A stretch of 64,000 nucleotides of DNA from Symbiodinium natans (Eukaryota > Sar > Dinophyceae > Suessiales > Symbiodiniaceae): positions 62,001 to 126,000 of the forward strand of contig CAJNDS010000481.1 of NCBI GenBank assembly GCA_905221605.1, read 5' to 3'. Both the position numbers and the translations under genes were made by a program. Positions 28,526 through 37,962 of the stretch are shown here, piece after piece. Under the pieces are notes generated by a model that worked only from the letters and a program-made list of their open reading frames with translations, did no database searches and was not told the DNA's origin. Position 1 is the first letter of the stretch. Every line of letters starts with the position of its first letter.

Positions 28526-30179
28526 TAGGTCCTGCTGCGCCAGAACACCCCCTATCGACGGGCGCAGAAGCTTCAGGTGAGGCAAGGGGGCAAAAGACCG
28601 CCGAGGCATCCACGTGACCTGGGAGAACTCCGACACAAGAGAGCATGTCTGCGGTGCTGTCTGCCGGCGAACTGCAAAGCTTGACTCCGTGCGGCGGGTT
28701 GGGGGACCAACGAAAAACCCGCCGCCAGCGCTGGGCCACGCAGAGAGAATACCTCTGTGCAAGGATACAAGGATATGCAGCCTCATCCTTGGTTGCAAAA
28801 CGCACACTCCCGCATTCGACGATCCTGCCCCACGCCTTGTGAAGGTGATTTCCCGGGCAGGATGCACGGAGCGATTCAAAGCACTCGGGGGAGCACAGCA
28901 GCTTGGTTCCCTTGGGCCTGGAGCCCCCATGGCAGCATTGATCAAAGCACACCTCAGAAAGACGGGGCAGGAGGCGATGACTGGGTTCAGACGGCTCGAA
29001 CGCCGCAAGAATCTCCCACAAGAAACTATTGCGCGGGTTCTCAATGCAAACTATGATGCTGTTGTCAAGACAATATCTCAGCACTCTATAGCCGAAAGCA
29101 TAGAGCCGATTGGCAGTGTCAACCCGACAAGAGTCCACCGAGCCAGGTTGTAAGCTGGGCAGCCCCAGCGGGAAATCGCGGCTGCGCAGAGGAGACGGCC
29201 CTATCTCTCCATTTGGCAAAGGTCTGCCTCGCGCCTTGCTGCTTGTCCCACATGGCAAGCCAAGATGCACGAGGAACGGAGGATGTTTCTTCATCAGATC
29301 CCAGAAAAGGTTCTGCCCGACTTCAGAGGACAGGTCAAGCTGAGCTACAGGCACACAAGAATCACAGTGGTGATGGTCAAAGCTGTGCACGTGAAAGCCC
29401 GTCTGGCGCAAGGCACGGGACAACGAACCCTTGCCAGCAAACAACTCAAAGGCGCAGGGAGGCCTAGCCAGTGTCTGTGATGTCTCAAGCGGGAAGGGAA
29501 CCTCCGGTGGCAGCAGGAATCCTAAGCCCCGCGCCCTAGCCAGCTCTGCTTCACCAAAGTCCCCGAGCTGCTGAATGACCCATGTCACCAAAACAAGCCT
29601 ATTGCCAGTCCAAGGCTCAGTCTGATGGTAGTTTGACCATGCATCAAAAACTAAAGGCTCGGAAGTAAGCTCATGCACGCTGCCACTCAACTCAAGCTGA
29701 CCGGAAACCCGCGCGTCGTCACCTGGTCCCTCAATCCACAATCCGCCGCCCTGGAAGTCTGTGACGCGGAACAAGGCATTAGGCCAAGGTGCGTTGCGCC
29801 CATCCTTATGAAGAGGGGTCGCACTGTTTGAAAAGAAGCCACAAGTGGAGAACACATGACCGGGAAGACGCTCCTTGACGAAGCGGGTCATAATTCGGCT
29901 TGCAAACGGAAAAGTGTGACACTCCTTGCGCAACCCACGAAAACCTCCCTGGGCATAGCAACCAGTCACGAAAGCACTACGCACCTCACGCGAACCTCCT
30001 CGAACCTCATCTTTCGGAAGCAAACCGAAGAGCGACTGAAGGTCGGACTCCGAGATCTGTGCAGCATTCTTCAAACGCGTTTGTGCCCAAACCTCAGGAT
30101 CCGCTAAGGACAGATCCCCAGTTTCCAGCGCGCCACAATTCACCCCTCCAGAGTCCGGCGCATCCTCTGGGGGGACCCG
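28446..30179 (-). CDS. 2OG-Fe(II) oxygenase / C5-methyltransferase fusion, element C
   Basis: One open frame. Residue numbers count from the GTG at 30143; the frame is open back to the Gag TGA. Residues about 50-190 look like a double-stranded beta-helix oxygenase: SATPLHKDGRN (His112, Asp114), TDFQGGGLWIEG, LVFDAWSNYHQTEPW (His173) and GNRLVLVTW (Arg182), i.e. HxD...H...R. Residues about 230-460 are MTase-like: FELFAGKGSLS (motif I), HSFDHHH (II), VAQLDLSS (III), LVHLGLPCGTSS (IV, Cys298), VCIENPRNS (VI, 368-370), then KLLCSPECF...CPG and ATKDEAAYP. Inferred role: oxidation of a base or methyl group, plus cytosine-C5 methylation, by one polyprotein segment. The last ~70 residues run into the minisatellite and are probably out of frame. 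Substrate unknown. Confidence 0.7.
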   Translation of the reverse strand, partial: RVPPEDAPDSGGVNCGALETGDLSLADPEVWAQTRLKNAAQISESDLQSLFGLLPKDEVRGGSREVRSAFVTGCYAQGGFRGLRKECHTFPFASRIMTRFVKERLPGHVFSTCGFFSNSATPLHKDGRNAPWPNALFRVTDFQGGGLWIEGPGDDARVSGQLELSGSVHELTSEPLVFDAWSNYHQTEPWTGNRLVLVTWVIQQLGDFGEAELARARGLGFLLPPEVPFPLETSQTLARPPCAFELFAGKGSLSRALRQTGFHVHSFDHHHCDSCVPVAQLDLSSEVGQNLFWDLMKKHPPFLVHLGLPCGTSSKARGRPLPNGEIGPSPLRSRDFPLGLPSLQPGSVDSCRVDTANRLYAFGYRVLRYCLDNSIIVCIENPRNSFLWEILAAFEPSEPSHRLLPRLSEVCFDQCCHGGSRPKGTKLLCSPECFESLRASCPGNHLHKAWGRIVECGSVRFATKDEAAYPCILAQRYSLCVAQRWRRVFRWSPNPPHGVKLCSSPADSTADMLSCVGVLPGHVDASAVFCPLASPEASAPVDRGCSGAAGPRHPSGRDHPWSPALPWHPSERGRDHP

Positions 30180-30195
30180 TCAAGAACCCCCCTTA
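30165..30195 (-). promoter_or_regulatory. In-frame TGA CGG after Gag with GC hairpin: candidate readthrough site (C)
   Basis: The Gag stop at 30180-30182 reads TCT TGA CGG GTC. The same frame continues without stop into the oxygenase-MTase. TGA CGG is a known strong readthrough context. A run of six G just before the stop and six C just after could pair and place the stop in the loop. Confidence 0.65.
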
Positions 30196-31369
30196 GGGCA
30201 ATTAGCAAAAGGGTGATTTCCAAAGCATCCCTTACGCCAACACTTGTGGAAACCCTTGAGGCACCTGCCGTTCTTGCACTTGTTCTTGCATCCATGCGTG
30301 TTGTACGCAAAGCACAGCGGACGGTTGGCCTCGTCCTTTGTTGCACACCCCTCGGGAAGATCAAGTGTCTTGCCAGCGCCTTTCCCCTTCTTCTCCTTGC
30401 CAGCGCCCTTTCCTCCCTTGTCCCCTGGCTTGCCCCCATGCAGGAACTGGTGCGGCGGAGGATTCGGCAAGGGGGCCAAGTATTGCATGATCTCGGGACT
30501 ACGTGAAAGGCGGGTGATCTCGGCATCAAGAACTGGATCTGTGCCCGCAGGTGCTGTCAACCTGCCCATCAAGTTATTACTTGCAAGGATGAACAGCTGC
30601 TTGTCTGCCTCAATGATCTGCGACAACTGAACGCCTGCAAATCCCTTTGGCTGAGCTCGCTGCAAAACTGAGAACAAGAACTGAACATGCTCCTCCAGCA
30701 CACGGAAAGAAGCGAGATTAGCCATGTCGAAGGCCAGTGACCTCCTGCACCAAGCTTGCCGGAGGCGCATCTCTGAAGCCACGTCGCACGCGAGCTCATG
30801 TGGCTTCATAGTCACCTTCAAGCTATGATCAGCTGCAAGATTGACGCTACTGTCGCGCTTGAGGCACTGGGCTTCCTGAGCTCGGCTGATCCACTTGCTA
30901 GGAGGATGGTACTGCAGCACGCCTGATTCCAGCATCTCCACACAAAGGTCCACGCATGAGTTCGCCGGCCGGGTCTCAGGGGTGAAGACCAAGCCGCCCA
31001 GGGTCCTCTCCTGGCGAGCCTGCCTGTCCATGTGCTCGGCAGCTGCTAACTTCTTTGGATGGCCTTCCACCCCGGGCTCGTTCCGTGACTTAACCTCCTC
31101 AATGGCCATGCTGACGCCATCGAAGAGAAGGCGGCGCAGGCTCGCCTTCTGGTAGCCGGTAGGCCGGTAGGACTGATGCCAAGACCGTTGATCCACGCGT
31201 CCACAGCCTCATCAGTCAAAGTTGTAGGCGTCGCCGACACAGCGAAAGCCAAGCGCCCGAACGTGGTGTAACCATTGTCCACCAGGCCCTGAATTGTCTC
31301 CTCGGTGAGGCCAATCCTCTTAGCTCTATCCAAGAAAGCTGCCGCTGAATCCAAGTTCGCTGAAGCCAT
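30180..31369 (-). pseudogene. Gag-like protein of element C, one frameshift
   Basis: ATG at 31369; the first frame (to about 31.15 kb) has FLDRAKRIGLTEETIQGLVD and NGYTTFGRLAFAVS, matching A and B. The second frame (31196-30180) continues with SLRRLLFDGVSMAIEEVKSR, helices ending IIEADKQLFILASNN, a GKPGDKGGKGAGKEKKGKG linker, and the Cys/His array LCFAYNTHGC, KCKNGRCLKGFHKC, GCFGNHPFANC. The array matches the Gags of A and B. It should form the particle and bind nucleic acid. It is the only shift between ATG and the TGA readthrough site. Confidence 0.72.
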
Positions 31370-31749
31370 GATTCACACCGTGCGGCGTAGGCGCTCAAAG
31401 GCTGATCGAATGATCCCTTCGAACTACCATATAATCTGAAAAGAACCTTCCAAAATTGAGATTTCGGCATGAAGTCACGGATGAACTGACAGCACGCGTG
31501 CACGTGTATCCTTAGAAAGCTCTTCCTCGCTGGAGCCTCTCATCTGCCATTGATATGAAAGTCCACTGGATGCTCAACTGCCATGTCTTGCAGCAAAGCG
31601 CCCCTCTCTCGAGTGCCATCTCCCAGGCACTCAGGGTCGCGATCCTCACGCACATCCGCACCCAGAAGAACACCTCGCTCACAAGGCCGCTCCCAGGCCC
31701 CAGAGGTTGTAAACTCCTCTTTTGACTTTCTCAGCAGTGATGTCTCTCT

Positions 31750-34308
31750 CTACTCGCCCATGGCGCGTGAACACTGCAAGCAGACATCGGGATCCTCAGC
31801 TCCCACGCCCTCATATGAAGAGTATCTCTCGGTGCAAAGCCTACCGCACAAGAAGACGCCATCCTCCCTCAAGCAGTGCGCTATGCCCGAAATCATATGG
31901 ATCCTGCACTTGGCCACGTCGACGTTCATAAAAGGAGCCCTCACCAGCTTCGGACCTGGGACGTCAAAGGGTTCAGGTTCCTCTGGCTCCGAGGCGGAAC
32001 CATCAGAATCAGCCTCCAGCTCCACCGGTGGCTCCAAACCCGAAACTTGCCGTCGTCCTCCTTCAGCACTGGCCGACTGCACTCCCTTCTCCAAAGCATC
32101 CGCCACCTGCATGACACGTGATGCTGGATCCAGATCTGGGTCGAAAGCCCCGCTTCGAATGGTTCGGTAGAGCGCGAGAACCTTTCCAGCTAAACTCGTG
32201 TACGCTTCGCGACTGTACGTCACCATGCTCTTCACCTTCGGGAGGACGTGGTGGCCCAGAAGCAAGCGTTCATCATCGGTCAGCTTTATAATAGTCGATC
32301 GCCCTGCCCACGTCAACAAAGTGGTCTTCAAGGAATGCGTGCCGATGCGCTGATTCTCTACCCCAGTATCTGCCAGCCAGTCCTGAATCCAAGCTGTCGC
32401 TTCCGCGGAGCCCATCTCGGTCGAACCCCAGGTGTCCAGCCTCAATGACCATGTCGGCAGAGCAAAACCGTCAGCGCCCTCACCAAATGTGAGGCCGCAA
32501 TGTGCCCTCGCATCTAGCCAAAGTTTTCCCCATCCACACTCTGTCAAGCCTTGTGCAAGAGCTGCATACGGAGTGAATCGGGTTTTGGCCTCCTTGCTGT
32601 GCGACGTTTTACTCCCCAGTGCATCGGCGAAAATCAACTGGCTCTCTCCGTCTCCCAGAAGATACACCGCCTTCAAGCGCTGTGAGTCCTTCCATCGGCA
32701 CACCGCATGCAGGCAGAAAAAAACCTGACCCAAAACGCAGCGCTCCACCTCTCCAGCTCTCACCATGATGTGCTCCAGAGTCATGGCCTGTTTGCACTTC
32801 AGTGAATCCCTCTGAACCAGAGGCTGCTTCCCCAAGAAGGAATGAGCCAGACCCTTGCACCGCGCAGAAATGACAACCTTGAGGTCCATGCACCGGAAAT
32901 GTACCACGGCATGCATGAAATGCAAAGCCTCCAAAACATGTGAAGGAGCTGAAGCACCGCAGCCACTGTCCCGCATGGCCGACAGCGCCAAATACAAATC
33001 GGATTCTTCCATCCTCCATGGAGATCCAACGCCTTGCTTAAAGAGCTGGACCACCAGACGGTGCAACGACCCTGCTCTCTTGGTGAGGGTACCCGCTGCC
33101 TTCTGTGCGAAGGCATCACAAAAACTGGCTGCCACCAGATCTTCGTCTTCTAGCTCACCAGTCTTCAGCATCAAGTGTCTCCCCAGGTTCGTAGCCATAG
33201 GGTCCAGGAGTACCATGACCTTGAGCTTCTTTAGGGCATGGTTCCTCTCATCTTCATCACTACGCACGATGCGGATTCTCTGCAGCCTCCGCTGCACAGT
33301 CCAAGGAATCTCTGGAAAATCATCACTGCCAAGCTCGATATCAGGATTCGGAGGGTTAACTGTCTCTCGAACCCCCACGCTGGGGGTCATGGCAAGCCAG
33401 CTGATCAAAGATGCCGTGAACGGGTCGCCTCCAAACACAGGGTGGTCCTGCCAAGCCTGTTTGGGACCCTCGGCCCTCAGTTTCTTGAAAGACATCTCTG
33501 CAGCCAGTTTAACAAAGGCCTCGTCACTGAGCCGAGCCCGCATCTTCGAAGAGCTGGCCGGTTCTGCTACTTCAGCAGAGCACACGGAAGGCGCTCCCAG
33601 ATGCTCAAAGGATAAGGGCTTCTCCTGGAAAGCCCGCTCAAAACTGTCTCGAAAAGGGGGACTCTCCTCCACACCCACCTCATGAACTGGTGAAGAAGGT
33701 CTGTCCTCCCGAACTGCCTTGTACCAATCAGCTTCATCTGCCAAAGATGGCTCATAGTCAAACAACTCCTCTTCACGGGCAAACTCACCAAAAGGCTTCG
33801 GATCCCAAACACCCCCTGAAATTGAAGGCTCCGAAGGCTGAACCACGTCCCAAGAAGGAGCGGAACCTGCAGGGGAGGATGAAGATTGTGTCTCTTCCAT
33901 CACGAAGACAGAGCAAGGAGCTCGCTCGCGAAGGCGATTCTGGGCCCCGCGATCACAAACAGAAAAGCAATACCAATCCCGCTCTTGAAGAAAGATCAGT
34001 ACCCTTGAGCCCTCTGCCAAACTGACCAGCACACCCTGCAGTGTGGGAGTCAAGACGTACGTGTAGATGGACGGCGGGCTCTGTAAGCGCCTAAGCAGCA
34101 GACCCAGATGGAAAGCACGAGGTCGGAGCACGACCAGCGCCAGGGCAGGCAACTGAGGAACAGCTTCCCAGTCCCAGCTTAGGCTGGATGCACTGGAATC
34201 GTCAGAAAACCAAGCGCGCGCGTCCATCAACCAAGAAAATTTTCCTTCCCCTGGCTCAAAGAAAGGTTTGAGACTGCACGGGTCCAAAGTCATGCACAAG
34301 CCTCTCAT
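31750..34308 (-). CDS. Tyrosine recombinase of element C, intact
   Basis: Open frame from a TTG at 34353; the first ATG is 34308, inside repeat A1, and another at 34227 lies just past it. Numbering from 34353: an unmatched acidic N-terminal half, core-binding helices about 370-480 (HALKKLKVMVLLDP, TKRAGSLHRLVVQLF), then AVCRWKDSQRL (Arg553), SKTSHSKEAKTRF (hairpin Lys), GTHSLKTTLLTWAG (His673, Lys676), LLLGHHV (His701/702), MVTYSREAY (Tyr713). An acidic linker leads to CRIHMISG, FLCGRLCTERY and DVCLQCSRAM, a likely zinc module. YRs join circular element DNA to the target. Lys at box II replaces the usual Arg. This is the only full-length YR in the window. Confidence 0.82.
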   Translation of the reverse strand: MRGLCMTLDPCSLKPFFEPGEGKFSWLMDARAWFSDDSSASSLSWDWEAVPQLPALALVVLRPRAFHLGLLLRRLQSPPSIYTYVLTPTLQGVLVSLAEGSRVLIFLQERDWYCFSVCDRGAQNRLRERAPCSVFVMEETQSSSSPAGSAPSWDVVQPSEPSISGGVWDPKPFGEFAREEELFDYEPSLADEADWYKAVREDRPSSPVHEVGVEESPPFRDSFERAFQEKPLSFEHLGAPSVCSAEVAEPASSSKMRARLSDEAFVKLAAEMSFKKLRAEGPKQAWQDHPVFGGDPFTASLISWLAMTPSVGVRETVNPPNPDIELGSDDFPEIPWTVQRRLQRIRIVRSDEDERNHALKKLKVMVLLDPMATNLGRHLMLKTGELEDEDLVAASFCDAFAQKAAGTLTKRAGSLHRLVVQLFKQGVGSPWRMEESDLYLALSAMRDSGCGASAPSHVLEALHFMHAVVHFRCMDLKVVISARCKGLAHSFLGKQPLVQRDSLKCKQAMTLEHIMVRAGEVERCVLGQVFFCLHAVCRWKDSQRLKAVYLLGDGESQLIFADALGSKTSHSKEAKTRFTPYAALAQGLTECGWGKLWLDARAHCGLTFGEGADGFALPTWSLRLDTWGSTEMGSAEATAWIQDWLADTGVENQRIGTHSLKTTLLTWAGRSTIIKLTDDERLLLGHHVLPKVKSMVTYSREAYTSLAGKVLALYRTIRSGAFDPDLDPASRVMQVADALEKGVQSASAEGGRRQVSGLEPPVELEADSDGSASEPEEPEPFDVPGPKLVRAPFMNVDVAKCRIHMISGIAHCLREDGVFLCGRLCTERYSSYEGVGAEDPDVCLQCSRAMGE

Positions 34309-34582
34309 GCTCACAAAAATTCCATGTACATGCTGAGGAAAATTTTCCCACAAAACAAGAGCATCTCATGCATACATAAGCAAAGTACAATGGAGTATTC
34401 TAAACTGCCTGAAGGCGTCTGAGATGAAACACTTGCAACATCCCAGCCGTCCATTAAAAGGGGGGCAACCTACCACAAGGCTCCCCGCAGCGACATCATG
34501 AGCACCAGAAAACCCGCCCGGCCCCTCCCGGGCTTCCCGCACCCAAGGGAAAGAGAGTCTTGTCGGCAAGCCGAAAACGCCC
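34232..34582 (-). repeat. Split direct repeat A1 of element C
   Basis: 351 bp, the 5' outer end in element sense. It contains the likely start region of the YR frame, so the first 30-40 residues of the recombinase are encoded by the repeat. It should also hold the promoter, although no box is recognisable. Confidence 0.93.
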
Positions 34583-34900
34583 AGCAAGGGGGCCGAACCG
34601 GTGTCAGGCTGAACACAGGCCGCATCTTGGCGGCCAGTCCTGCCGGGTGTCCAACGGAACAACTGCGAACCTATTCCGTTGGATGGAAAAGGGGGGTGCC
34701 GGGACTGGGCACTGAACTGCTTTCGCTCTAACCTGCATCCTTACGCAATCATTGCAAGCAGTTTCGCCTTGATTTGTACATCTTTGCTTGAAAAGGGAGA
34801 GTCTCCTCTATGACATTGGAATTCCGGAGGGGAGAGTCTCACCCTTGATTCTGGCAGGGCGTAAGCTCCTGCAATTTGGGTGGGTTGGGGCCGTATTAGG

Positions 34901-35820
34901 TCAGACATCCCGGGGGGTGTCTCCCAATTCTTCAAAGCCACACACATGCCAATCGCTGCTGCACGCTTCTTCTGGAAAGTCAAGATCCTGATAACACCCT
35001 TCCTCGAGGAAAGTCCAGCCACGTGCGATGGCTGCAGAAGGCCATGGCGTCAGCGAAGGTTCTTCAGGCTCTGTTCCTTGGTGACCTAGTTGACACAAGT
35101 CAGCCAGGGAGGCGTCGTCCAGAAACACCGGTCTGCTGACTGCTTGGTCAAAGCTCGGCCAGCTCCACGTGCACGCCAGGAAGTTTTCAAGACAAAGGGC
35201 ACAGTGGAGCTCGATGCGTCTTCCATCCTCTCCATGCAAGATCGCTGGTTGCCTTTTCCCAGGACCTGGCACGAAATTGAGGTTATGGGTTGGAATGTTA
35301 CCACAGCCAGTGCAATTGAAGTTCAAAAGGCGAAGCCACTGCACGGGCGGGTCGCCTCCCATTCCCCCGTGGAGCTCTGCTGGGTCTTCCATGCATCTCC
35401 ATTGTGCCCACAAGGTCCGGCTCTGACTGTTTTGCCGGATTTGCTGGTGCGAACAAAATACACGCTGCTGTCCTCGGAGAGGAGCAGCCACTCTTTCCGG
35501 CCCTTGTGAAGCCAGCGAAAGCAGAGTGCCTGGTGGAAAGTCCTGCCTTGGCTGAAACCACAATTGGCTCTATGGGCCCAAGTTCGCTCTACACTTGCCA
35601 GGCTGCTTGAGCATCTTACCTGGTCTTCCAAGGCTGGAGAAACTCCACAGCCGGCTGTAAGAGGACTCGCATAAGGGAAGAGTTCCCCAAGCCGGGCTGC
35701 TTCGCCCTCCAGTCGGGCCGTGCCTTCTTTCTGGCTCTCTGCATCGCAAGTTGGGTGAGATGACTCCAACCCGTCACTTGCTGGCAATGAGGATCTCGAC
35801 TGCACAGGTGCTCTGGACAT
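34901..35820 (-). pseudogene. Accessory ORF remnant of the Y/X element, zinc-ribbon-like
   Basis: Two frames. 35820-35323 starts at an ATG with RKEWLLLSEDSSVYFVRTSK. It passes near 35.33 kb into 35563-34901, which has NFNCTGCGNIPTHNLNF and IELHCALCLENFLACTW, two CxxC pairs that could form a zinc ribbon. The end is acidic and aromatic. No family recognised. Part of it (35097-35297) is repeated at 36409-36610 as the X repeat. It is on the same strand as elements A-C, and I take it as a 5' accessory protein of an older related element. Confidence 0.4.
35097..35297 (+). repeat. X repeat, left copy
   Basis: About 201 bp beginning CAAGTCAGCCAGGGAGG, repeated at 36409-36610 with very few changes. 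Order along the window is Y, element C, X, Y, X. Confidence 0.88.
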
Positions 35821-35912
35821 GGCTCAAATGAAGGCTGTGATAAACAGGCCTGGTACCCAAAACAGTTAGGGGACTCGAGGCTGGTTCACACAGCTACCGC
35901 TCTGCTACCTGT

Positions 35913-36408
35913 GCACCCCACCGGGGTTGAGCCGAGATCTTGAGCCAGGTGAATTTTTCACACGAAAGCGGACTGCGTCGCTAGCCAGGTTAGGCTCTTC
36001 GGAACCGAAGTTCCGGAAGGTATTAACTATGCACAGAAAAGGAAAACTCTCGAGGTGTCCTTGGCCTGCTTAACACGGCCGAACTATGTGCAGGGAACAC
36101 CGAGCATTGAGGGCTTAACCAGTTCCGCGAGAAGCTCGGCGGCCTACGGCTACTCACTGGTTTGGCACTATACAAAGCCCTAGGCAAATGTTCTGCAGGT
36201 TGAACTGCCTGGTCTGTACTGCCTACCCTATAAGCCCTGCCTGTACAGGGGAGAAACTCACCCACATTCGGCTCACTCAGAAAAGGCAGAAGGTCCGGAA
36301 CCGACACATGGGCAATGCCTGTCCGGAGCAGGCCTAAGCTTTCTCGCACTTACTAACCTAGGCCCCAGAAACTCATGCTGCAGCAGCACTGAGCTCCTGT
36401 TTGCCCCG
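35913..36408 (+). repeat. Y repeat, right copy
   Basis: Second copy of 24509-25054, slightly shortened, directly joined to the right X copy. Confidence 0.85.
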
Positions 36409-36610
36409 CAAGTCAGCCAGGGAGGCGTCGTCCAGAAACACCGGTCTCCTGACTGCTTGGTCAAAGCTCGGCCAGCTCCACGTGCACGCCAGGAAGTTTT
36501 CAAGACAAAGGGCACAGTGGAGCTCGATGCGTCTTCCATCCTCTCCATGCAAGATCGCTGGTTGCCTTTTCCCAGGACCTGGCACGAAATTGAGGTCATG
36601 GGTTGGAATG
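36409..36610 (+). repeat. X repeat, right copy
   Basis: Second copy of 35097-35297, abutting Y with no spacer. From here to 37.1 kb I see no gene. Confidence 0.88.
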
Positions 36611-37134
36611 CTAACTTGTCTGTCGGGCTCTCTGGTTTAGCCACCCATTACCAACATGCCCCAGGCAGGGTTTCCATGTGTTAGAGGCACCGTTCCGTGA
36701 ATCCAGGGCTTGCAAGGCAACCGCGTGATCCTGGGAAGATCTGTGGCTTGTATTTCCGCTGAACGCACAAAACCGACCTGTGGTAATTGTGCGCCCAGCG
36801 GCGCAGATGTGTCACAGACATTGCATCCGAAAGGTTCCCTTTCCCCATCCCCTGCCCACGGTGCGCAACGGCATTTTGTGACGGGAGCTGGTGAACGGAG
36901 CTGCAGCAGCTAGCAAGAGGAGCGGGGGATGTGCACTCTATTTCAGCACGCAAGTAAAGATGTCAAAGCATCATGAAAATGGAAACTCAAAAAGCATCCC
37001 CACACTTCAAGTTTCCACATGTGGATCGCACGCCTGGTTTGACACTGGGGTTGCCTGCCTGCACGCCGCCAATCACGGTTTAAGGTTGAGGGTTTAAGGA
37101 AAGTTTAAGGTTGAGGGTTTTGGGATTGGGGTCA

Positions 37135-37430
37135 GGTCATGCAAAGGTGGCCTTGAGTGATAGCGGGGAGTCAGAGTCAATACCAAGGCAGGCACACTCA
37201 CTCAAGTGGAACGTGCGATTCCTGAAATGATTGTCGCACTGCCACATCATCGGGGGCATGGCAAGCAAACACACACGCAACACGCCACTTCTCTTCCACA
37301 CAGATTGTGTCCTGGACCCCCGCCACCCCCCACTCCCGCCCACTCCCACCCCCGCCTCCCCCGCCTCCCCTGCCTCCCCCGCCTCTCCCCCTCCCCGTAG
37401 AGCTGCATCTGGCTGCGGCTGAACACGCGG
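37135..37430 (+). repeat. About 300-bp repeat with C/T-rich tract, left of the 38-40 kb gene pair
   Basis: Shares GGTGGCCTTGAG, AGTCAGAGTCAATACCAAGG, TTGTCGCACTGCCACAT and TGTGTCCTGGAC with 40565-40945 in the same order and orientation, followed in both by a long pyrimidine-rich tract and AGCTGCATCTG. The pair flanks the two ORFs at 37.96-40.33 kb. It may be a dispersed SINE-like repeat or terminal repeats. Confidence 0.7.
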
Positions 37431-37962
37431 GCAAAGAGTCGAAGATGAGCGATGTGTATCGCTTCTTTGACATACATTCACAAATGAGGACTTTCATATC
37501 GTTTTGGTCATTTGAGAATATTGATTTTCTGTCGTCGCTACTTCAGGACTGTTCTCAAGTAGTTGAGGCTGTGACGCGTCATCTAGTGTTGCCAGCACTG
37601 TCCACTGCCTCTGCTCTCTACTCTCTGAGCTTTGGGCAGCCTTTGGCAGAGGCCACAAGAGAAAGACATGAACTGTGAAAAAAATGTCATGACCTCCCGT
37701 GTATTTTCCTGGAGCCTTGCAAGCCGGCATCAATCTGTGCACTGAGCGACTTATGAAGTTTGTGCAAAGCGCTCAAGCTGGCGATGAGATTCGCCCAAAA
37801 GTCAAAAAGACATCAAAAGTGTCGAGACTGCAGGGAACACAGCGGCATTGTGATCCCTCAGCCACGGTCCGGATTCCCGAAAAGAATCCAGCACCCCTAG
37901 GCCCCAAGTCTTGCAAACTGCTGCTGCAAGCTCCGGCCCGCCCCACTCACAACAAAGCTAGC

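Larger units (their letters stand above)
25644..34582 (-). mobile_element. Element C: complete DIRS/PAT-type YR retrotransposon
   Basis: 8.94 kb with textbook split direct repeats. In element (minus) sense: A1 (34582-34232), ORFs, B1 (26572-26295), A2 (26294-25944), B2 (25921-25644). The A copies differ at one position that I can see, and the B copies look identical. Coding order is YR, Gag, 2OG-MTase, RT, RNase H. The A/B junction ends CGCCC and then CTCTTT. Near-identical repeats mean a recent insertion. Gag has one shift and pol several, so the copy may not be autonomous. Confidence 0.9.

Noticed and set aside
37198-37678. Pro/Gly-rich ORFs at the C/T tract
   Set aside because: Low-complexity translation of a pyrimidine-rich repeat; same at 40.6-40.95 kb.
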